Source of the DNA: Gloeobacter kilaueensis JS1
GTDB lineage: Bacteria; Cyanobacteriota; Cyanobacteriia; Gloeobacterales; Gloeobacteraceae
Length of the DNA: 64,000 nucleotides
Direction of reading: 5' to 3'
Assembly: GCF_000484535.1 (NCBI RefSeq)
Contig: NC_022600.1
Span: 4,084,234-4,148,233 of the forward strand
Positions 56,021-64,000 of this stretch are shown piece after piece. How positions within the stretch are numbered: position 1 is the first letter of the stretch; each line of letters begins with the position of its first letter. A program made the translations under genes and the position numbers. The notes under the pieces were generated by a model. That model was not told the origin of the DNA. It searched no databases and saw only the letters and a program-made list of their open reading frames with translations.

Positions 56021-56792
56021 GTTTCTCGAAGAGCAGATAACAGTTGGCAAAGGGCACCTGCACCGGCAGCATCGGCAGCTGGTTAGGAAAATCGTTGCCC
56101 TGCAGGTGCAGATGCAAAGGGGCGTCCTGCTCGATCAACTGCGCCAGAACAGAGGCAGTATGGGCACCGATCGGGATCGGCTTGAGGCCCAGCAGGCGCA
56201 GCAGTTGACGGCCTGGTTGGGAGTCGCTTCGTGCGGATGGAGCGGGAGCGACGCTGGTGGTGAGCAAAAAAAGTCCCCCCGGCACGAGCACCCGCGCCAC
56301 TTCGACGAAGTAGGCTTCGAGCACCGGCCTGGGCAGGTGGGGTACAAGGTCGATGGCGATGCAGTGGCTGAAACTTGCCTCTGGCCAGGGTAGACGGCTG
56401 TTTTCCAATAGCACCGGCTGGACCGGGAGATCTCGAAGATGGGTACGGGCTTTTGCCAGCATCTCGGGGGAGATCTCAGCGAGCGTGTACTGGTCCACTC
56501 GGGAAGCGAGGTAGCGGGCGATGCGGCCAATGCCGCCGCCTAGATCGAGCAGGCGGCTAGCCGTAGATAGCTCCAGGCGGCGGTGCAAAAATCCGGCGAT
56601 GCGCTCGCCGTTTTGCTCGAACACCTCCGCAAAGCCGCCGCAGAAAAAATCGCAGCTCGTCAGGGGGTTGTGCCGGGCGTTTGCGTCCCAGAGTTGCCGC
56701 ATCTGATCGAACTGGGCCGCCTCACCGGCGACGTCGTCGATGGCAAAGAGCGGATCTTCGAAGCTAAACAGGTTCCAGGGTAGTTGGACCAT
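55998..56792 (-). CDS. SAM-dependent methyltransferase (class I)
   Basis: A 264-residue methyltransferase. SAM motif I is RLLDLGGGIGRIARYL (about residues 98-113), with motif II-like LAEISPEMLAKARTHL, motif IV HCIAIDLVPHLP, and a post-motif V YFVEVARVLVPGGLFLLTTS. The substrate is unknown. The ATG opening MVQLPWNLFSFED is preferred. The final codons (RSVDEAK) lie inside the dispersed repeat, so the C-terminus may have been replaced by the repeat. It is divergent from the amidohydrolase. Confidence 0.85.
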   Translation of the reverse strand: MVQLPWNLFSFEDPLFAIDDVAGEAAQFDQMRQLWDANARHNPLTSCDFFCGGFAEVFEQNGERIAGFLHRRLELSTASRLLDLGGGIGRIARYLASRVDQYTLAEISPEMLAKARTHLRDLPVQPVLLENSRLPWPEASFSHCIAIDLVPHLPRPVLEAYFVEVARVLVPGGLFLLTTSVAPAPSARSDSQPGRQLLRLLGLKPIPIGAHTASVLAQLIEQDAPLHLHLQGNDFPNQLPMLPVQVPFANCYLLFEKRSVDEAK

Positions 56793-56910
56793 GCCAGGCG
56801 TTGCTTGCTGCTTTTTCACTGTATCGGCGAAAGGCGACCGGTCAAACCCACCATAGACGGGTCGGCAGTGGAGCAGTGTATAGTGTCCGGCAGGTGTCAG
56901 GGAGTGGTCT

Positions 56911-58200
56911 GTGGTCAAGAGCAAGCGATGGTGGGGATGGTTGGTGGCGATTGTGGCCAGTGTGCCGACCGCCGCATCGGCAGCGCCGGGAGTGGTCGCG
57001 ATCCGGGCCGGGCGGCTGGTGGACGTGGTGAACGCCCAGGTGTTGAGCGATCAGACGATCGTGATCGAGGGCGAGCGCATCCGCTCGGTCGGGCCGAGCG
57101 CGGGGGCGAGCGGCCCTGTCGGCGCACAGGTAATCGACCTCAGCCGCGCCACGGTGCTGCCGGGGCTTATCGACGCCCACACCCACCTCACCAGTGACCC
57201 GCAGTTGGGCGGCTACCGCAGTCTGGGGGTCTCGGCGGTGCGCGAGGCACTCTACGGCGCACGGGCAGCCCGGATGACCCTGCAGGCCGGTTTTACGACC
57301 GTGCGCAACGTCGGCGCTTCCGCCTACGGCGATGTCGCCCTGCGCGATGCAATTAACGACGGCGACATTCCCGGTCCCCGGATGCTCGTCTCCGGACCTG
57401 CCCTCGGGATCAAAGGCGGCCACTGCGACAACAACCTGCTTGCCCCCGACTACAACTACACCGGCGAGGGGGTGGCCGACGGTCCCTGGGCCGCCCGCGC
57501 GAAGGTGCGCGAGGTGGTGAAATACGGAGCGGACTTGATCAAAATTTGTGCCACCGGCGGTGTGCTCTCCAAAGGCGATGAGCCGGGGGCCGAACAGTAC
57601 AGCCTCGAAGAGATGCAGGCGATCGTCGAAGAAGCGCACAAGCTCGGGCGCAAGGTAGCCGCCCACGCCCACGGCACCGCCGGGATTAAAGACGCGATCG
57701 TGGCCGGGGTCGATTCGGTCGAGCACGCCAGCTTGATCGACACAGAAGGCATCCGCCTCGCTCGCCAGAAGGGCACCTGGCTGGTGATGGACATCTACAA
57801 CGACGACTTTATTCTCCAGGAGGGCGAGAAGGCGGGCATCCTCCCCGAGTCGATCGAAAAGGAGCGCAAGATCGGCAAACTGCAGCGCGAGAACTTCGAG
57901 CGCGCCGTCAAAGGCGGCGACCGGATCGCCTTCGGCACCGACGCCGGGGTGTATCCCCACGGCGACAACGCGAAGCAGTTTTTTTACATGGTCAAGTACG
58001 GCATGACCCCGATGCAGGCCATCGAGGCGGCAACGGTGAACGCCGCTCAACTGCTTGGACTGCAAGAACAGGTAGGCGCGATAGCACCGGGCCGCTACGC
58101 CGATATCGTCGCCGTCGATGGCGATCCACTGCAGGATATAACGGCACTCACAAAGGTCCGCTTCGTGATGAAGGGCGGACAGGTGTACAAAGCGCCTTAG
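56911..58200 (+). CDS. Secreted metal-dependent amidohydrolase (prolidase-like)
   Basis: A 429-residue amidohydrolase with a signal peptide (GWLVAIVASVPTAASA), so probably periplasmic. The TIM-barrel metal site is complete: VLPGLIDAHTHLTSD (HxH), the Lys in LIKICATGG, HAHGTAG and SVEHASLID (His residues), and FGTDAGVYPHGDN (Asp). Its nearest named relatives are Xaa-Pro dipeptidases of the imidazolonepropionase-like group. The GTG start has GGAG just upstream. It converges with the oxidoreductase gene, overlapping it by four bases. Confidence 0.88.
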   Translation: MVKSKRWWGWLVAIVASVPTAASAAPGVVAIRAGRLVDVVNAQVLSDQTIVIEGERIRSVGPSAGASGPVGAQVIDLSRATVLPGLIDAHTHLTSDPQLGGYRSLGVSAVREALYGARAARMTLQAGFTTVRNVGASAYGDVALRDAINDGDIPGPRMLVSGPALGIKGGHCDNNLLAPDYNYTGEGVADGPWAARAKVREVVKYGADLIKICATGGVLSKGDEPGAEQYSLEEMQAIVEEAHKLGRKVAAHAHGTAGIKDAIVAGVDSVEHASLIDTEGIRLARQKGTWLVMDIYNDDFILQEGEKAGILPESIEKERKIGKLQRENFERAVKGGDRIAFGTDAGVYPHGDNAKQFFYMVKYGMTPMQAIEAATVNAAQLLGLQEQVGAIAPGRYADIVAVDGDPLQDITALTKVRFVMKGGQVYKAP

Positions 58201-59753
58201 CGCTGCCGGCCTGTCACCAGGCGCTCCGCTCGGCGGTCAGTCGCTTCACCGCTCACCAGTTCGCTCACGTCCATGCCGTTGCCGATCACCCCCGGAACGC
58301 TCGGATAACCGGCGCTCGCACCGACTAAAAACAGATTTGCCAGCTCGGTGCGGTAACCGAGGCGGCCCAAGCCCACCTGGCGGGGGATGAGTTTGGCTCC
58401 GTAGATGTTGCCCTGGGGCTGGCCCAGGTAGTAGGCGCTCGTGGTCGGTGTGCCAAAGATCTTCATGCGGATATAGCGGTCGATGTCCGGGATCAAGTCG
58501 CGCACACTCGCCATCAACTGCCGGTAGACTTCCCGCTTGCGGGCCCGGTAGGCGCTCAGATCGTTGTGGTGCAGGTGGGCGAAGGGCTCGTAGGCGCAGA
58601 CGGTGGCGATCTCAAGCACGTGGTTGCCTGGGGGGGCCATCCCTGGCTCCGGCGATTTGCTGGTCGGGCACGACAAAAAGATCCAGGGCCGTTCGAGGTT
58701 ATCGGCCAACTGCCGGCGGTAGGCGCGGTTGAGGTCGCCGTCGGGATAGTACCAGATGTTCCAGTTGCCGATGCCGTAGCGCTCGGGCACAAAGGCCCGG
58801 TCCAGCCCCAGATAGATGTTGTAAGCGCTGGCGGAATACTCGTAGTCGCTCATCCGCCGCCGCTCACCCTCGCTGATCAGGTGGGGTTTGTCCATCAACT
58901 GCACGGTCAGCTTTGGATCGAGGTCGCTGATGTAGGCCCGGCCCCGATACAGTCTGCCTCCGGCCACCACACCGGTGATCCCGTGGCGCTCAAGCTGAAT
59001 CTGCTCGACGGGCGTACGGTAGTGGATGACGCCGCCCCGTGCCGTAATCGCCTGGGCAATCGTGTTGACGAAGTGATGAAAGTGCCGCCTTGGATAATAA
59101 GCGCCCTCCGCGTAGTCGCTCACCAGCGAGGTGTGGGTGATGAGGGCAATCTCCTCGGGCGGCAGGGCGTAATCGCCGCTCTGCCCCGCCAGAATCGCCT
59201 GCAGAACGGGCGGCAGTCCGACGGCGTCGTAGAGATCCTGCAGGGTCCAGTTGCGGTGCTGAAACAGATACCAGTACTTTGGCAACTTCAGCCAGTCCGA
59301 CCATTTTTGATCGTACCAGCGCACCTGCCGCTGCAGTTCGCAAGTCTGCTCGTGCAGGCGCTCGATCGCCCAGCAGTAGCGCCGAATTGGCTCTGCATGT
59401 TCTGGAAAAGTTTGCAATAGCCGCTCGCGCAGCCTGGACCAACCAAGGGGAATCTTAAAGTTAGCCTCCGGTGTAATGACCCGGTCGATACAGTCAGAAT
59501 CGAGCGAGACAAAATCGACTTCGTGCTCGATATAGCGCAAAAAGCGTCCGATCGTTCCTTGCGGCTGGCATTGAGAAATATAGTGGACGTCGGCGCAGAA
59601 GCGATAGTCGCCGTACTCAAATGTATGGCAGCAACCGCCCGGCAGATAATGTTTTTCGAGTACAACTACCCGATGGCCCTGGCGGGCAAGACAGGCAGCC
59701 GCCGAAAGCCCACCCAATCCTGCTCCCAGAACAACATAGTCAAAGTCTTCCAT
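58197..59753 (-). CDS. FAD-dependent oxidoreductase, CrtISO/RetSat-like
   Basis: A 518-residue phytoene-desaturase superfamily enzyme. The FAD site is YVVLGAGLGGLSAAACLARQ with VVVLEKHYLPGGCCHTFEY. The C-terminal FAD block is NLFLVGASAGYPSVPGVIGN. The PGGCCHTF element and the overall order are closer to carotene isomerase and retinol saturase than to CrtI (which has RxGGR). The substrate is probably a polyene, but no carotenoid gene is adjacent, so this is open. The ATG opening MEDFDYVVLG is chosen over one ten codons upstream. Confidence 0.82.
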   Translation of the reverse strand: MEDFDYVVLGAGLGGLSAAACLARQGHRVVVLEKHYLPGGCCHTFEYGDYRFCADVHYISQCQPQGTIGRFLRYIEHEVDFVSLDSDCIDRVITPEANFKIPLGWSRLRERLLQTFPEHAEPIRRYCWAIERLHEQTCELQRQVRWYDQKWSDWLKLPKYWYLFQHRNWTLQDLYDAVGLPPVLQAILAGQSGDYALPPEEIALITHTSLVSDYAEGAYYPRRHFHHFVNTIAQAITARGGVIHYRTPVEQIQLERHGITGVVAGGRLYRGRAYISDLDPKLTVQLMDKPHLISEGERRRMSDYEYSASAYNIYLGLDRAFVPERYGIGNWNIWYYPDGDLNRAYRRQLADNLERPWIFLSCPTSKSPEPGMAPPGNHVLEIATVCAYEPFAHLHHNDLSAYRARKREVYRQLMASVRDLIPDIDRYIRMKIFGTPTTSAYYLGQPQGNIYGAKLIPRQVGLGRLGYRTELANLFLVGASAGYPSVPGVIGNGMDVSELVSGEATDRRAERLVTGRQR

Positions 59754-59895
59754 CGCCGCCTCCCGTGCTCGTGCGTGCAGCAACTGGTGAATAACTCGAC
59801 ACTGGTCGATGAGATTTGAAGGCCGTGGTTTCGATTCTAATCAGTCAGGCTCCTCGCGCTGCAGGCTGCACAAATTTGTTTACCAAAATCGCCCA

Positions 59896-61056
59896 ATGCG
59901 CCAGAATGACCGGGTGGATCTGTGCGTCGAAAACGTTCGCCTCATAGCGGCTCCGACGAGCGTCACAATTGCCGGGGGGGTATTTGCGCATATTGGTTCA
60001 CCGCCGCCGCGCACCGGGATATACATCGATGGCGGCGGATGCTGGCTTTTGCCGGGGCTGGTGAACGCCCACGATCACCTGGGCCTCGATCTGTTGCCCC
60101 GGCTCGGCGCACCGCCCTATCCCAATAGCATTGCCTGGGGCGAGGCGGTCTACCGGCCCAGAGACTCTCCCCTGCGCGAGGTGCTCGGGCTCTCCTACAG
60201 CGAGCGGCTTTTCTGGGGCGCTTACCGCAATTTGCTTGCCGGGGTGACGACCGTCCAGCACCACGACCGGAGCCACTGGTGCTTGGGACGGTTGCCGGTG
60301 CGGGTGCCCGCCTACCGCTGGCTGCACCGGCCCGCAGGCTCACTGGGCGGCAGCTATGGCCGGGGCGGGCCGCTATTTGTCCACTGCGCCGAAGGAATAG
60401 ATACCGCCAGTTTTACGGAAGTGCAGGCTCTACAGGCGCGGGGATTGTTGGGACCGGCGAGCGTGCTTATCCATGGGATCGCCATCGGCGACGCGGACAT
60501 CGATCTACTGGCTCGAACGGGCACCGCCGTCGTCTGCTGCCCGACAAGCAACCTGTTTTTGTTTGGGCGCACCGCCCCGATCGAAAAATTGCAGCAGGCG
60601 GGGGTGCCCCTTGCTCTGGGCACCGACTCGACCGCAAGCGGCAGCCTGAATCTGCTGGAGGAGTTGCGTGCAGCCTCCGCCCTGGTGGAGGCCGCCCCAC
60701 TGGTGGGGATGGTCACTGCCGACGCTGCCCGGATCCTGGGCGTGCCGCAACTGGGACGAATCGCCCCGGCAGCTCCCGGCGATTGCATCTTGATCGATAA
60801 TCCCCAGGCCCGGACGGCGGAAGAGGCACTGCTCAACGCCCGACCAGAACAGCTGCGCCTGGTGCTGGTGGGCGGTGTACCCCGGCTGGTGCGCGAGCCT
60901 TTTATGGCACTGCGCGGACGCCTGCAGGCCATCGCCGTAGACGGTGAACCAACCTGGCTGGCGGGACCGATTGGCCTGCTGCTGCGCCGGTTGCGGTCGC
61001 GATTGGGCGATGGCCCTTACTTTGGCCGGAGGCTCGCTCCACTGGGCAGGCTATAG
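59896..61056 (+). CDS. Amidohydrolase (chlorohydrolase/cytosine deaminase-like)
   Basis: A 386-residue cytosolic amidohydrolase. HxH is in LLPGLVNAHDHLGLD, then VHCAEGID, LIHGIAIG and ALGTDSTASGS provide the remaining His and Asp. The pattern fits the ATZ/TRZ and guanine-deaminase group, which deaminates or dechlorinates nitrogen heterocycles. The late part WLAGPIGLLLRRLRSRLG is unusual and basic. It is divergent from the oxidoreductase and convergent with the lipid kinase, overlapping it by six bases. Confidence 0.83.
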   Translation: MRQNDRVDLCVENVRLIAAPTSVTIAGGVFAHIGSPPPRTGIYIDGGGCWLLPGLVNAHDHLGLDLLPRLGAPPYPNSIAWGEAVYRPRDSPLREVLGLSYSERLFWGAYRNLLAGVTTVQHHDRSHWCLGRLPVRVPAYRWLHRPAGSLGGSYGRGGPLFVHCAEGIDTASFTEVQALQARGLLGPASVLIHGIAIGDADIDLLARTGTAVVCCPTSNLFLFGRTAPIEKLQQAGVPLALGTDSTASGSLNLLEELRAASALVEAAPLVGMVTADAARILGVPQLGRIAPAAPGDCILIDNPQARTAEEALLNARPEQLRLVLVGGVPRLVREPFMALRGRLQAIAVDGEPTWLAGPIGLLLRRLRSRLGDGPYFGRRLAPLGRL

Positions 61057-61983
61057 CAGCGCCTGCTGCAGTTGGGCAATGGGCACGATGACTTTGAGAT
61101 CCCTGGGCACGCACTCGACCGTAAGCGGCGTCTGGGCAATCACCTCGCCATCGATCGCTACTGCCTGCGCCGGTTGGGTGCTCACGCGCACCCAGGGGGT
61201 GAGCAGATGGCCGATGTCGGGCCGCCCGCTCGCCTCCGAGCGCAGGGCCGAGTAATACAGCGTAAAAGCAGCGGTGAGCGCTTCTAGAGCCGAGTTCGGA
61301 ATGAGAATCGTCAGATCGAGCAGGCCGTCGTCGTAGACGCACTCGCCGCTACCCTGGGCGAGCACCGAGGTGGGCGGGGCGGCGTTGGCGATCGTGATCG
61401 CCGTCGCCTCGGCTCGCAGCAGCAGATCCGGCGTCTCGATCTCGACAAGAAACGGCTGCATCTCGCCCAACTGCTGCAGGCCGGCCCAGATATAGGCGAG
61501 GGTGCCGAACCAGCTTTTTGCCTCGCGGCTGGTGCGCGCCACCGCCTCCGCCTCCAGCCCGATGCCCGCCAGAAGCACCATCGGCAAACCGTTGCAGCGC
61601 GCCGTGTCCACCATGCGCGTCACCCCGTCGAGGATCGCCTCGCAGGCCAGCTCGATCGCCAGCGGCAAGCCGAGGGCGCTGGCAAAGGCGTTCGCCGTCC
61701 CCCGCGAGATCACCCCCAGGGGAATGCCGGTGCCCACCAGCGCCTCCGCCACCCCCGAGAGCGTCCCATCGCCCCCCGAGGCGATCACCACCTCTGCCCC
61801 GCGCTCCACCGCCTCGTGGGCAAGCTGGTTGGCTCCGATTTCAAGGGAGGTCAAGCGAATATCGAGGTCGAAGGCCGGTTCTAAAAACGAACGAATAAGA
61901 TCCAGGTCCGCCTGGGCATCGCCCTGACCGGCGACCGGGTTGTAGATGAGACAGGCCGTCTGCTGTGGGCTGAAGTCAGGCAT
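61051..61983 (-). CDS. Diacylglycerol kinase-type lipid kinase (YegS/BmrU)
   Basis: A 310-residue soluble lipid kinase. ACLIYNPVAGQGDAQADLDL opens the N-terminal ATP domain, and VVIASGGDGTLSGVAEAL (about 86-103) is the GGDGT nucleotide motif. GIPLGVISRGTANAFASAL and the beta-sandwich end (VYDDGLLDLTILIPNS) complete the DAGK fold. It probably phosphorylates diacylglycerol or a related lipid at the membrane. It lies before chlN in reverse order with no clear link. Confidence 0.9.
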   Translation of the reverse strand: MPDFSPQQTACLIYNPVAGQGDAQADLDLIRSFLEPAFDLDIRLTSLEIGANQLAHEAVERGAEVVIASGGDGTLSGVAEALVGTGIPLGVISRGTANAFASALGLPLAIELACEAILDGVTRMVDTARCNGLPMVLLAGIGLEAEAVARTSREAKSWFGTLAYIWAGLQQLGEMQPFLVEIETPDLLLRAEATAITIANAAPPTSVLAQGSGECVYDDGLLDLTILIPNSALEALTAAFTLYYSALRSEASGRPDIGHLLTPWVRVSTQPAQAVAIDGEVIAQTPLTVECVPRDLKVIVPIAQLQQALL

Positions 61984-62059
61984 GTTCTTGTTCTAGCAAT
62001 CAGGCCACAGCTACTACCTGTTTCAGCCCCGGTCCAGGTTCTCCCATCGCTATACAGGT

Positions 62060-63496
<1,437 letters not shown>

Positions 63497-64000
63497 CTAG
63501 ACGGTAACGGGGGTACGACTGTAAAAGTCAGAAAGCAATTCAAAGAGGGCGCGATCGGGGGTCTCCTTGGGCACGACCCCTTCCGGACCCGCCAGCAGGT
63601 GATCGGCGATGTTGAGGTAGTACTGGCAGACCGGTTCGAGGGAAGGGTCGGACTCGGCCATCTCGAAGATGGTCTTTCCCTTGACGCGCGAAATGCGAAT
63701 GTCTTCGATGAGGGGCAAAATTTCGAGCACCGGCATCGGCACCGATTCGACGTACTTGTCAATCAGATCGCGCTTGTTGGTGCGGTTGCCAACCAGACCG
63801 GCCAGCTTCAGCGGATGGGTGCGCGCTTTTTCGCGCACCGAGGCGGCGATCCGGTTGGCGGCAAACAGGGCGTCAAAGCCGTTGTCGGTGATGATCAAGC
63901 AATAATCGGCGTAGTTGAGCGGGGCGGCAAAACCACCGCAGACCACATCGCCCAGGACGTCGAAGAGAATCACATCGTGCTCGTCGAAGGCGCGCAATTC
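63497..64000 (-). CDS. chlL: Light-independent protochlorophyllide reductase iron protein, 5' end beyond window
   Basis: The C-terminal 167 residues of the NifH-like ATPase that passes electrons to ChlN/ChlB. Visible are [20 protein letters not shown] (the cluster Cys and switch II), [37 protein letters not shown] and the short C-terminal tail ending SRTPVTV. The frame is open to the window edge. The N-terminal P-loop lies outside. It is the upstream gene of the chlL-chlN operon. Confidence 0.95.
   Translation of the reverse strand, partial: ELRAFDEHDVILFDVLGDVVCGGFAAPLNYADYCLIITDNGFDALFAANRIAASVREKARTHPLKLAGLVGNRTNKRDLIDKYVESVPMPVLEILPLIEDIRISRVKGKTIFEMAESDPSLEPVCQYYLNIADHLLAGPEGVVPKETPDRALFELLSDFYSRTPVTV

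Noticed and set aside
56842-58065. 407-codon open frame antisense to the secreted amidohydrolase
   Set aside because: Metal-site motifs are on the plus strand; this is a GC-bias shadow.

Overview
The window is a stretch of a high-GC cyanobacterial chromosome. The photosynthetic and cyanobacterium-specific markers are chlL and chlN (light-independent protochlorophyllide reductase), a 35-residue PetM, the split rpoC1/rpoC2 RNA polymerase subunits, Ycf33 (DUF751), DUF3143 and the yggS-sepF-proC block. GC content, gene content and the short PetM suggest a Gloeobacter-like lineage; that placement is inference from memory of such genomes and was not tested by a search.

Layout. 1-5054: end of a glycosyltransferase, a cation/proton antiporter, wecB, then yggS-sepF-proC. 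5055-5624: decayed DNA with two recognisable gene remnants. 5625-8836: pyrE, then sulfate permeases cysT and cysW overlapping a sugar-type ABC permease. 8879-14793: promoter, long leader, rpoC1 and rpoC2, without rpoB next to them. 14794-16945: a hairpin-rich dispersed repeat and argS. 17077-24379: respiratory block, with ctaA-ctaB and an ABC-2 exporter on the minus strand and ctaC-ctaD-ctaE (cytochrome c oxidase) on the plus strand, closed by a strong terminator. 24448-31088: CHAD protein, DUF2905, petM, ATP sulfurylase, a secreted amidase, DUF2214, a divergent 3-methyladenine DNA glycosylase and an unknown gene. 31094-35133: alaS and an APC permease. 35162-38398: a NemR-like TetR regulator, an Old Yellow Enzyme and a YqhD-type alcohol dehydrogenase sharing three copies of one palindromic operator. 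38413-42492: type 2 NADH dehydrogenase, a secreted DM13 protein, two Uma2 genes, a TerB-like protein and a small secreted protein. 42582-45076: a nickel/cobalt ECF transporter operon (M-N-Q-O) with a spaced palindrome upstream. 45203-47209: a pentapeptide-repeat protein and a pentapeptide-TIR protein. 47290-52351: bioY, ycf33, rbfA, bioD, dcd, a CobO-like protein without a P-loop, a DnaJ protein and DUF3143. 52394-56020: tRNA-Leu(CAG), a sulfotransferase, an IS605-type element with a frameshifted tnpA and intact tnpB, a second tnpB remnant, and the second copy of the dispersed repeat. 55998-61983: methyltransferase, two amidohydrolases, a CrtISO/RetSat-like oxidoreductase and a lipid kinase. 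62060-64000: chlN and the 3' part of chlL.

Genes that work together: ctaA/ctaB make heme A for the oxidase encoded divergently by ctaCDE. The TetR-OYE-YqhD set looks like an electrophile/aldehyde detoxification regulon read from shared operators. CbiMNQO forms one metal importer. No wholly new system can be demonstrated from sequence alone. The best leads are the three-box electrophile regulon, the NikR-like palindrome before the metal transporter, the hybrid CysTW/sugar-permease operon, the IS605 tnpA with a prfB-like shift site, and the hairpin repeat that supplies a gene's 3' end.
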